A stretch of 6,340 nt of DNA. Source: JAAYFT01 sp036562765. Lineage in GTDB: Bacteria > Bacillota > Clostridia > Tissierellales > Tissierellaceae. The notes beneath the pieces are model-generated. The model made no database searches. It saw only the letters and a list, made by a program, of their open reading frames with translations, and was not told the origin of the DNA. The stretch is from positions 1 through 6,340 of the forward strand of contig DATCJO010000183.1 in assembly GCA_036562765.1 (NCBI GenBank). Reading direction: 5' to 3'. Both the position numbers and the translations under genes were made by a program. Numbering within the stretch: position 1 is the first letter of the stretch; every line of letters begins with the position of its first letter. This document shows positions 1-6,148 of the stretch, piece by piece.

Positions 1-128
1 AGGATTACATCCAAGTTATCTACTTGACTTTAAAAGATAAAATGCCAACATGGGACATGCTTAAAGTGTATTTATGAAATATGAGTTTAATGTCAAGGAT
101 TAATATATATATATTGTTCATTTATCAT

Positions 129-159
129 TTGACTCTGCCGTTGGGTAATAGTTTATATT
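129..159 (+). promoter_or_regulatory. MerR-type promoter/operator of the regulator gene
   Basis: A -35 box TTGACT (129-134) and a -10 box TATATT (154-159) are separated by 19 bp, the over-long spacer typical of promoters activated by MerR proteins through DNA untwisting. The spacer carries CTCTGCCGTTGGGTAATAG (133-151), an imperfect dyad centred on position 142 (A132-T152, C133-G151, T134-A150, T136-A148, C139-G145). It looks like the operators of Mta/TipA-type multidrug regulators, which have the pattern GACxCT..CGTT..GT. It lies 35 bp before the MerR start codon, so autoregulation is the natural reading. The boxes and spacing are seen; regulation is inferred. Confidence 0.6.
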
Positions 160-194
160 ATACTTAACTTATACAGAAAAAGGAGAATGATTTT

Positions 195-1142
195 ATGAAT
201 GAGTTAATGAAAATTAGGGATGTCTCATTAAAGTACAATATATCCGCACGTACACTCCGCTATTATGAGGATATGGGTCTAATTAAGAGCATCCGAAATG
301 ATGATTACGCATACAGGTTGTATGATGACACTGCACTGAAACGATTAGAGCAAATTATAATTCTGAGAAAATTAAATATTAGCATTAAGGATATTCAACG
401 CATATTTAATTCATCCAGTTCAGATGTTGTCTTAGAAGTGCTTAATAAAAAAGTTAGAGATATTGATGAAGATATTTCTCTTTTAAACGAACTAAAAGAA
501 ATAATGGTTGGATTTATAGAACAAATCAAACAATCAGATTTTAATAAAGACTCAGACTTAAATCTTCTTTATGAAAAAGCAAAGGAGATAAAAACGCAAC
601 TTATGAATGTAAATTATAGCGATAATCCTTCAATAGAAAATCGTTCCATGGAAGTTACAGAGAAGCTGGACAAAAAAATACCTGATATTATGATTATTAG
701 GATACAGAAGTTTAGAGCGGTAACATCGGGACTTTTGACATTTGAAGAACTTTTTAGTGGTGATTTTGAGTCATGGCAAGAAGCTCACAACCATTTATTT
801 AAACCTGTCATTTTCGACTGTCCTGATTTTCTATGCGAAAAAGATGGAAAGGTCCAATGGATTTGGGCAGTCAAAGATGAGGTGTCAGAAACAGATACTT
901 ATCCATATAAAATTATTAATTATCCTGGAGGATTATATGCAGTTGCTGTTAGTATAGATGGTGACAGCGAAAGTCATGATAAGGTGATGAAAAAGATAGA
1001 GAAATGGCTTGAAAACACAAACTTTACTATTGACAGCGAACGTGAATATATGGGAAATATGATTTACGTGGACAGTGAAATTGAAAAAGGACTCGGTTAC
1101 CATCAAATGAATCTTTATGTACCTGTAAAATTAAGAAAATAA
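195..1142 (+). CDS. MerR family transcriptional regulator with GyrI-like effector-binding domain
   Basis: This is a 315-residue, one-component cytoplasmic regulator. Residues 5-75 form the MerR winged helix-turn-helix, with the hallmark run SARTLRYYEDMGLI (17-30) followed by YRLYDD in the wing. Residues about 85-130 are charged and helical and fit the antiparallel dimerisation coiled coil. Residues about 160-315 match the GyrI-like (AraC/BltR/BmrR effector-binding) fold, with the typical stretch YPGGLYAVAV and a following helix ending in KWLE. Such proteins bind amphipathic or cationic drugs and switch on a promoter by distorting it. The start at 195 is supported by AGGAG at 181-185 with 9-nt spacing; an internal ATG at 207 is the only close alternative. 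Total length is normal for the family. The gene follows its own MerR-type operator, so self-activation is likely. The ligand cannot be read from sequence. The family call is firm; the drug-response role is inferred. Confidence 0.93.
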   Translation: MNELMKIRDVSLKYNISARTLRYYEDMGLIKSIRNDDYAYRLYDDTALKRLEQIIILRKLNISIKDIQRIFNSSSSDVVLEVLNKKVRDIDEDISLLNELKEIMVGFIEQIKQSDFNKDSDLNLLYEKAKEIKTQLMNVNYSDNPSIENRSMEVTEKLDKKIPDIMIIRIQKFRAVTSGLLTFEELFSGDFESWQEAHNHLFKPVIFDCPDFLCEKDGKVQWIWAVKDEVSETDTYPYKIINYPGGLYAVAVSIDGDSESHDKVMKKIEKWLENTNFTIDSEREYMGNMIYVDSEIEKGLGYHQMNLYVPVKLRK

Positions 1143-1153
1143 GAGGTTAAAAG

Positions 1154-1216
1154 CATCATTTCCACTAACTAGTTATTGAACTTTACCAGTTATTTTTCAA
1201 TAGAATGGAGATGATG
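1154..1216 (+). repeat. Compound stem-loop after the MerR gene
   Basis: Eleven bases after the MerR stop codon, CATCATTTCCA (1154-1164) pairs with TGGAGATGATG (1206-1216) over 11 bp with one G-U wobble. Nested inside, TATTGAA (1174-1180) pairs perfectly with TTCAATA (1196-1202). No T-tract follows, so it is not a classic terminator, though it could act as a 3' mRNA-stabilising structure or a weak terminator. ATGATG at 1211-1216 could instead pair with CATCAT at 1221-1226 around a TCTT loop, giving a competing hairpin. The pairing is seen in the sequence; the function is unknown. Confidence 0.45.
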
Positions 1217-1418
1217 TCTTCATCATTGCAAAATTCAAGTACACCACGATATATTTATTATCCAGATGACAAACTTATTTTTAGCACATTGTCATAAGAA
1301 AAAATGGAAAGCATTTTGGGCATGTAATTCCGATAATGTGCCATCTAATAAAGTGGCTATATCATTTGGATTTGCTTTAAGTTCAACTCTACATTATTTT
1401 GATTGGGTGAAATATTAA
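1215..1418 (+). pseudogene. GNAT family N-acetyltransferase, 3' remnant
   Basis: A short open stretch in one frame (ATG at 1266, stop at 1416-1418, 50 codons) reads like the C-terminal third of a GNAT acetyltransferase. It has a helix LFLAHCHKKKWKAFW, then the family pattern W-x-C-x-x-x-N-x-x-S, seen as WACNSDNVPS, then KVAISFGF, matching the usual N-x-S-x-x-x-A-x-x-x-G-F acetyl-CoA-side helix, and a last strand LHYFDW. Just upstream, in a different frame at 1244-1252, the codons read Pro-Arg-Tyr, as in the P-x-Y-R-x-x-G-x-A motif of the family. The 16 bases between this and the downstream frame do not fit whole codons, so at least one indel has occurred. No start codon with a ribosome site precedes it, and the N-terminal two thirds are missing. 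It was probably once co-transcribed with the MerR gene. Assignment is by eye from short motifs; the exact subfamily is uncertain. Confidence 0.55.
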
Positions 1419-1663
1419 TTTATTACTTAATTTGCTTCAAGTTACTACACTATCTATTCTCGTTCACTGAGCAAATTTAATAACAAAAGATAATCCAAAG
1501 TTAAGAGAACAGTAAAGCATTTGGAATCTTTAATGCAATCAAAGATATTTTTCTTGATATTGTAAAAGATTTATACTAAAATGTTATCAAATATTATGAA
1601 AAATATGTTCTTCATTGTATAGTTGCAGCATAGTTGCTTATTATTTATTTTTGGGGGAAAGAA
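1419..1663. other. Intergenic stretch before the DUF3795 gene
   Basis: About 245 bases hold no recognisable gene. A separated inverted repeat, AATTTGCT near 1430 and AGCAAATT near 1472, has about 35 bases between its arms. A stretch near 1525-1576 reads in one frame as KAFGIFNAIKDIFLDIV before a stop; it looks protein-like but has no start and no recognisable family. TATACT at 1572-1577 could be a -10 box, but the matching -35 (TTTTCT, 1549-1554) is poor. TAGTTGC is repeated at 1620-1626 and 1631-1637, just ahead of the next gene's ribosome site. Confidence 0.3.
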
Positions 1664-2115
1664 ATGAGCAATATGAATTTAGTAGGAAGATGTGGTCTAT
1701 ACTGTGGAGCTTGTGTTATTTACAGAGCTGAAAGAGATGACCAGGATTGGAGAGCCAGAATAGCAGAAAGTTATAATTGCAGTACAGAACAAGTTAGATG
1801 CAATGGGTGTAATGCTTTGACTTCAGAATGTTGGGGAAATGGATGTGGATCGTTTTATGTACTAAAGCTAAGGGAATAAACTTCTGTTTTGAGTGTCAGG
1901 AATACATAGACGAAACTTGCGATAAGTTTAAGGATTTAGCAGATGACTATCTTCAAACAGGAGTGAATTTAAGAGAAAACCTTTTAAAAATAAAGGAAGG
2001 AAAAGTTGAAGAGTGGCTTCAAGAAAGCCAAAAGAAATACACATATAAGTCATGTGGGAAACCCCTTGCTGTATGGACTACAAAATGTCATCATTGTGGA
2101 GCGGAAATTAGTTAA
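1664..2115 (+). pseudogene. DUF3795 domain-containing protein, frameshifted
   Basis: A cysteine-rich protein of the DUF3795 family, function unknown, probably metal-binding. The start at 1664 is chosen over the upstream TTG at 1634 because GGGGG (1653-1657) lies 6 nt before it. Codons 1-61 read in one frame, with the family's CGLYCGAC motif (residues 10-17), CNGC (46-49) and CWGNGC (56-61). After Cys61 (1844-1846) that frame soon ends at 1879, while the conserved continuation IVLCTKAKGINFCFECQEY runs in the -1 frame from about 1848 to the stop at 2113-2115. One base lost in the codon after Cys61 explains this exactly; restored, the protein would be 150 residues, a normal length. The C-terminal zinc ribbon reads YKSCG...KCHHCG: the first expected cysteine is Tyr (TAT at 2044, TGT would be Cys), a second sign of decay. 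A sequencing error could explain the frameshift but not the Tyr. The family call is from motif memory. Confidence 0.8.
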
Positions 2116-2146
2116 CTTTCAGAGGACTGGAAATTTCTCAATTGGT

Positions 2147-2377
2147 ATGCCTGTGATTGGCGATAATTTTTTTACTGATACGCTTATTATTTGGCCTAAA
2201 GTGTTTGGCGGTTATGAATATGGTGTTATACTTTATGATGAAGGTTATGAATATCAGATTTTTGTGGATGAATATGGGAATTCATTAGTGCCAGAGTTGA
2301 AAGATGTTGTAGAAAAACATAGGGATAATGTAAATCTCCTTTTCAAGAAAGCCAATGAATGGTTCAATCTTAAATAA
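2147..2377 (+). CDS. Hypothetical small protein, start uncertain, possibly a remnant
   Basis: A reading frame right after the DUF3795 stop encodes an acidic, aromatic-rich C-terminal region (GGYEYGVILYDEGYEYQIFV, then a charged helix VVEKHRDNVNLLFKKANEW). Composition and alternation of strands and helix look like genuine protein, but I do not recognise the family. From ATG 2147 it would be 76 residues. The frame reads plausibly back to about 2111 (VNFQRTGNFSIG), where no ATG, GTG or TTG exists. AGAGGA at 2121-2126 is 20 nt from the ATG, too far for normal use. GTG at 2096, inside the DUF3795 gene, lacks a ribosome site. It may be a whole small protein whose start codon was lost, or the tail of a longer gene. 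A weak 9-bp hairpin follows its stop. Confidence 0.4.
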   Translation: MPVIGDNFFTDTLIIWPKVFGGYEYGVILYDEGYEYQIFVDEYGNSLVPELKDVVEKHRDNVNLLFKKANEWFNLK

Positions 2378-2380
2378 GGT

Positions 2381-2409
2381 GAATAAAAACATCAAATTTA
2401 TTTTTATTC
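2381..2409 (+). repeat. AT-rich inverted repeat after the orphan frame
   Basis: GAATAAAAA (2381-2389) and TTTTTATTC (2401-2409) are perfect 9-base arms around an 11-base loop, three bases after a stop codon. With only one G-C pair the stem is weak. It could be an old or auxiliary terminator; nothing else supports a function. Confidence 0.3.
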
Positions 2410-2481
2410 TATGTATGCAAATCTTAACCATTGGCTTCAGCTTGAAATATACAATTTAGCGGTATATAATTATCATATAAA

Positions 2482-2521
2482 CATCTTTATAACATGTGTG
2501 TTATAAAGATGCTTTATTTTT
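2482..2521 (+). terminator. Rho-independent terminator before the MATE gene
   Basis: CATCTTTATAAC (2482-2493) and GTTATAAAGATG (2500-2511) form a perfect 12-bp stem, 13 bp if A2494-T2499 also pair, leaving a TGTG loop. The tail CTTTATTTTT follows at once. The stem is AT-rich but long. It would stop transcripts coming from the DUF3795/orphan region and so separates the MATE gene from everything upstream. Confidence 0.7.
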
Positions 2522-2548
2522 GCTTTAACTAGGGAGTATAAGTATCAT
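2520..2548 (+). promoter_or_regulatory. Candidate promoter of the MATE exporter gene
   Basis: TTGCTT (2520-2525) and TATCAT (2543-2548) are spaced by exactly 17 bp, fitting a housekeeping sigma-factor promoter directly behind the terminator and about 65 bp before the start codon. Both boxes deviate from consensus at two positions or fewer. TATAAG at 2537-2542 is a competing -10 but has no spaced -35. No MerR-type 19-bp spacer or dyad was found here. Confidence 0.35.
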
Positions 2549-2612
2549 ATTACTTAATGTCAGAATTAGAATCATATCAACTATTTAACCAAAAATAAAG
2601 GAGCTTGATTAT

Positions 2613-3992
2613 ATGCCAAGAATGGACAGCAAGGAGATATTCGAAAAATTACCAGTTCTTAAAGCTATTAGGATAATGGCTGTTCCTACTATTTTTAGTC
2701 AGATAATCATTCTGATTTACAATCTTGCTGATACCTTTTTTATAGGGAAAACAAATAATCCATACATGGTAGCTGGAGTTTCGTTAATTCTGCCAATTTT
2801 TCATATTTGTATATCTATTACTGGCCTTACAGGTGTAGGTGGAGGGACGTTAATATCTAGGCTACTTGGTCAAGGCAGATTAGATGAAGCCAAAAAGGTT
2901 TCAGCATTTGGTTTCTATCTTTCCCTTATAATGGCAGCTATTTTTTCTATTTGTATGCTTATATTTATGCACCCGATTCTCAATCTACTTGGAGCAAGTC
3001 AAAATACATATATTTATGCAAAGCAATATGCTATGTGTGTCATTGTTTTTGGGGCTATACCAACGATACTTTCTAATGTAATGGCTAATTATCTTCGCAG
3101 CGTTGGTGCAAGTAAGGAAGCAGGAATTGGTATAACACTTGGTGGTGTATTAAATATTTTCCTCGATCCGCTGTTTATGTTTGTTATTTTTCCAAAAGGA
3201 TATGAAATATTAGGGGTTGGTGTTGCTACTTTATTATCCAATTGCATTTCTAGTATTTATTTTTTAATAGTCATATATAAAATCCATCAACAATCTGTAA
3301 TTAGTTTTAGTCTAAAAGCAGGATTGCCAGAAAGAAAAAGCATTGCTTCAATATTCAATTTAGGAATACCTTCATCAATATCTATACTTTTATTTGATTT
3401 AGACTATATGGTTATTGATAAATTAATGGCAAGTTATAATGACATAGCATTGGCAGCTATAGGTATTGTATTAAAGGCAGAAAGGTTGCCACTTAATGTG
3501 GGTATAGGTATATGCCAAGGAATGATGCCAATAATTGCATATAATAATTCTGCAAAGAATTATAAACGTACAAAAGATACAATAAAATATTCGCTAATTA
3601 TTGGATTGATAGTTAGTGCTTTTAGCCTCTTAATATATGAAACAGCTGCTAGATATATAATAAAAGTATTCATTTCAGAAGCCCAAACAGTATCGTTAGG
3701 GACAAATTTCATAAGGATAAGGATATTAGCAACTCCACTGATGTTTTGTAGTTTCTTTATTACTCATGTATTCCAAGGGTTTGGTGAAGGGAATATAGCA
3801 TTATTCCTTGGAGTTATGCGATGGGCAGTATTCAACATACCAATGCTTTTTATACTTAATTATTTTATTGGAATGTATGGAATAGTTTGGTCTCAAGCAG
3901 TAGCAGATATGTTAACGGTAACTCTTTCGCTTATCGTTTTTTATAATTATTTTAAAAAACTAAAACAAGGTAATACGATTGAATTTTACTAG
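2613..3992 (+). CDS. MATE family efflux transporter
   Basis: A 459-residue polytopic inner-membrane exporter of the multidrug and toxic compound extrusion family, which swaps Na+ or H+ for organic cations, drugs or metabolites. Two homologous MatE halves are visible, about residues 18-185 and 245-415, together giving some twelve hydrophobic segments. The first half has the typical YNLADTFFIG stretch (36-45) and a G-rich segment LTGVGGGTLISRLLGQG; a GASKEAGIGITLGGVLNIFLDP loop-helix, cut here for brevity, ends it. The second half contains GIPSSISILLF and QGFGEGN. It most resembles the MepA/VmrA-like MATE proteins of Firmicutes, and its length is normal. AAAGGAG (2597-2603) with 9-nt spacing supports ATG 2613 over the ATG at 2622. 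The gene stands alone behind a terminator and its own likely promoter. The substrate cannot be told. The next gene begins 147 bases later with no obvious terminator between, so some read-through is possible. Confidence 0.93.
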   Translation: MPRMDSKEIFEKLPVLKAIRIMAVPTIFSQIIILIYNLADTFFIGKTNNPYMVAGVSLILPIFHICISITGLTGVGGGTLISRLLGQGRLDEAKKVSAFGFYLSLIMAAIFSICMLIFMHPILNLLGASQNTYIYAKQYAMCVIVFGAIPTILSNVMANYLRSVGASKEAGIGITLGGVLNIFLDPLFMFVIFPKGYEILGVGVATLLSNCISSIYFLIVIYKIHQQSVISFSLKAGLPERKSIASIFNLGIPSSISILLFDLDYMVIDKLMASYNDIALAAIGIVLKAERLPLNVGIGICQGMMPIIAYNNSAKNYKRTKDTIKYSLIIGLIVSAFSLLIYETAARYIIKVFISEAQTVSLGTNFIRIRILATPLMFCSFFITHVFQGFGEGNIALFLGVMRWAVFNIPMLFILNYFIGMYGIVWSQAVADMLTVTLSLIVFYNYFKKLKQGNTIEFY

Positions 3993-4023
3993 TGTGTTGG
4001 GGGACATTTCCTAAAATATAATG

Positions 4024-4039
4024 AGATGTTAATTACATC
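4024..4039 (+). repeat. Small hairpin between the MATE and radical SAM genes
   Basis: AGATGT and ACATCT form a 6-bp stem around a 5-base AT loop. No T-run follows, so it is not a convincing terminator. The surrounding 147-base gap also contains a possible promoter for the radical SAM pair (TTGATT at 4059-4064, TTAAAT at 4082-4087, 17-bp spacer), which is plausible but weak in such AT-rich DNA. Confidence 0.2.
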
Positions 4040-4126
4040 TACTGTAGAAGAATTGTCTTTGATTATAGGTAAAAAGATAATTTAAATAACAATATTTAGA
4101 TATAAATAGTCTTAATTATATTTGAA

Positions 4127-4133
4127 AAGAGGA
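4127..4133 (+). promoter_or_regulatory. Ribosome binding site fixing the radical SAM start
   Basis: AAGAGGA lies 6 nt before ATG 4140. An in-frame TTG at 4122 would add six residues, but this site would then fall inside the coding region and the TTG would have no ribosome site of its own. ATG 4140 is therefore preferred. Confidence 0.65.
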
Positions 4134-4139
4134 TTACAG

Positions 4140-5045
4140 ATGGATTTGTCAATTTTGAAAGATTGCACTCTTTGTCCTAGGGATTGCCATGTGGACAGAA
4201 CTGCTGGGAAAAGAGGATATTGCAGAACTACTGATGAATTAATTGTTGGAAGGGCAGCACTACATATGTGGGAAGAGCCTTGCATATCAGGTGAAGAAGG
4301 TTCTGGTACAGTATTTTTCTCTGGCTGTGCATTAGGCTGTGTTTATTGTCAAAACAGCAGTATCTCAAAAGGGATGGCTGGGAAAATTATTTCAGTAGAA
4401 AGGCTTGCTGAAATCTTTATTGAACTGCAAAATAAAGGTGCTAACAATATAAATTTAGTTACTCCCAGTCATTATGTTCCACATATAATAGAGGCTTTAA
4501 ATATTGCAAGAGGGAAAGGTCTAAAGATACCAATAGTATATAATTGCAGTGGATACGAAAAAGTAGAAACCTTAAAATTTCTTGAAGGATATGTAGATGT
4601 CTATTTACCTGATTTTAAGTATATGTCAGATGAGCCAGCTATTAAATATTCAAACTGCAAAGATTATTTTGAAGTTGCAGCAAAGGCTTTAGATGAGATG
4701 GTAAGGCAGATAAAAGAAACCAAGTTTGACGAAAGAGGTATAATGCAAAAAGGCATAATTGTAAGGCACTTAGCACTGCCAGGATATCTTGAAGATTCTA
4801 AGAAAATTATTAAATACTTGTATGAAACTTATGGTAATAAAATATATATCAGCATTATGAATCAGTATACTCCTATAACAATGAATTTAGCTAAATATCC
4901 TGAGCTAAATAGAAGGATAACTGATGAAGAGTATAATGAGCTTGTAGATTATGCCATTAGTCTTGGTGTAGAGAATGGATTTATACAAGAAGGGGAGACT
5001 GCCTTAGAAAGTTTTATTCCAGAATTTAATGGAGAGGGAGTTTAA
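4140..5045 (+). CDS. PflX-like radical SAM protein (COG1313)
   Basis: A 301-residue cytoplasmic iron-sulfur protein. The radical SAM motif C-x3-C-x2-C is at Cys63, Cys67 and Cys70 in the family signature FSGCALGCVYCQN, and binds the 4Fe-4S cluster that cleaves S-adenosylmethionine. An N-terminal set Cys9, Cys12, Cys16 and Cys28 (CTLCPRDC...GYC) is typical of this PflX/PflA-like family and may hold a second metal site. WEEPCISG (44-51) before the core is another hallmark, as is the ending ESFIPEF. Length is normal. The family is annotated as related to pyruvate formate-lyase activating enzymes, but its true substrate is unknown, and no glycyl-radical enzyme is encoded nearby, so calling it an activase would be over-reach. 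The gene ends two bases before a second radical SAM gene, so the two are translated together. The family call is firm; the function is open. Confidence 0.92.
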   Translation: MDLSILKDCTLCPRDCHVDRTAGKRGYCRTTDELIVGRAALHMWEEPCISGEEGSGTVFFSGCALGCVYCQNSSISKGMAGKIISVERLAEIFIELQNKGANNINLVTPSHYVPHIIEALNIARGKGLKIPIVYNCSGYEKVETLKFLEGYVDVYLPDFKYMSDEPAIKYSNCKDYFEVAAKALDEMVRQIKETKFDERGIMQKGIIVRHLALPGYLEDSKKIIKYLYETYGNKIYISIMNQYTPITMNLAKYPELNRRITDEEYNELVDYAISLGVENGFIQEGETALESFIPEFNGEGV

Positions 5046-5047
5046 TT

Positions 5048-6127
5048 ATGTCGATGAAATATACATTTGAAATTACCATAGCAGGCTGTAGTACAGATTG
5101 TTTGCATTGTTACGTAGATGGAGGGCCTGCTCCAACAATGCCCTATGAAGACTATTTGTTGTGTATTAATAAGCTAAAACCTGTATTAGATGGCATAAAT
5201 GGGGATATTGCTGTAACTTTAGGAAATGAAATCTTTAATCATCCAAGGATTAAGGATATAGTAAGGGAAACTTATTCTCTTATACCAGAGTATTTTACAC
5301 TAAAAGAAGTAGGAATTAATACTACTGGAATATCCATGATGAAGATGCATAGGGATGAAAGAGATGAGTTAATAGATACCCTAGTAGATGCAGGGGCAAG
5401 AAGCGCTTGTCTTACAATACATGGGAATGAAGAGCATCATAATGAAGTAGTTAGAAATAAAATAGCATATAAATCTTTAAAGAAAGCTGCAGATTATTTT
5501 AACTCTTATGGCATAGAACTCTTTATTTCAATTATGCTAAATAAGTATGTAGTTGAGGATTGGAATGAAATAATGGATTTCTTAAATGATGTTCCTAATT
5601 ATGGTGCTTTTGTAGTAGTTCCGTTATATATGCCAACAGACAGGTTAAGGGAATTTCAAAAAATTAGGGCAGAATATGATGATTGTATGAAGTTAGAAGG
5701 AAGATTAAGGCAGTTAGGCATTGATGAGGATGAGTTTTTTAATACTGTTGAATCATATAATGAAAGGGCTGTTTTAGATTTAGTAAAGAATGGATTTGAT
5801 TATAAAAAGGCTGAAGAGCAGTGCCCTAATTGGGTGTTTTTGAATATATCTAAAGAACTGGATTTATATTATGGCAATGCAGGTGCTAGAACTAGGTTAA
5901 TTGGGAATCTTAAAACTTCTTCAACAGTAGAGCTTATTAACGAAATTGGAAAATTAAAACCCAATTATGACTATTCTGCTTTTTATGATTTAGATAAACT
6001 GCCATCAGTAGATTTAATTTTAGAAAGGATACAGCCATTGAGGACAAACTATGTATATCCAAATGTGGCTAGTTGCCTATATAGTTGGTTTGACTTATGC
6101 TCAATACCAAGTATTATTAAGAAATAA
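5048..6127 (+). CDS. Radical SAM protein with degenerate SPASM/twitch-like C-terminus
   Basis: A 359-residue radical SAM enzyme of unknown reaction. The cluster-binding C-x3-C-x2-C is Cys14, Cys18 and Cys21 (GCSTDCLHCYVDGGP). LGNE (58-61) stands where most members have GGEP, and LTIHGNEEHHN (122-132) fits the S-adenosylmethionine-binding strand followed by the usual H-x-x-x-V-R pattern. The barrel ends near residue 200. Residues about 255-300 (QCPNWVFLNI...LYYGNAG...LIGNL) have the layout of a SPASM or twitch auxiliary-cluster domain, yet keep only Cys259; Cys343 and Cys351 near the end could contribute. GGGAG at 5036-5040, inside the end of the upstream gene, gives 7-nt spacing to ATG 5048, and an ATG at 5054 is less well placed. 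Tight coupling with the PflX-like gene implies a joint role. Possible jobs include peptide or cofactor modification, but no precursor peptide is seen. The superfamily is certain; the subfamily is not recognised. Confidence 0.88.
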   Translation: MSMKYTFEITIAGCSTDCLHCYVDGGPAPTMPYEDYLLCINKLKPVLDGINGDIAVTLGNEIFNHPRIKDIVRETYSLIPEYFTLKEVGINTTGISMMKMHRDERDELIDTLVDAGARSACLTIHGNEEHHNEVVRNKIAYKSLKKAADYFNSYGIELFISIMLNKYVVEDWNEIMDFLNDVPNYGAFVVVPLYMPTDRLREFQKIRAEYDDCMKLEGRLRQLGIDEDEFFNTVESYNERAVLDLVKNGFDYKKAEEQCPNWVFLNISKELDLYYGNAGARTRLIGNLKTSSTVELINEIGKLKPNYDYSAFYDLDKLPSVDLILERIQPLRTNYVYPNVASCLYSWFDLCSIPSIIKK

Positions 6128-6148
6128 TCCATATTATGATTTCTATGA

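Noticed and set aside
3..77. Open frame at the left edge ending at TGA 75-77, reading DYIQVIYLTLKDKMP and onward, as a possible 3' end of an upstream gene
   Set aside because: Only 24 codons are visible and no family is recognisable. An open run of this size is common by chance in AT-rich DNA.
102..115. Alternating AT palindrome AATATATATATATT upstream of the MerR promoter
   Set aside because: Low-complexity AT run typical of clostridial intergenic DNA, with no sign of function.
742..957. 71-codon open frame inside the MerR gene
   Set aside because: It is a shadow in another frame of the GyrI-like domain, with no ribosome site and no recognisable protein pattern.
2006..2146. Upstream extension of the orphan frame into the DUF3795 gene
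   Set aside because: Up to about 2110 the frame is a shadow of the conserved DUF3795 coding sequence. Only the part after this looks like independent protein.
4026..4085. Tiny ORF of 19 codons before the radical SAM pair considered as a modified-peptide precursor
   Set aside because: It has no ribosome site, no cysteine and no leader/core layout, and it is shorter than known precursors of radical SAM peptide maturases.
4122..4139. TTG start adding six residues to the PflX-like protein
   Set aside because: It would place the good ribosome site inside the gene and leaves the TTG without one.
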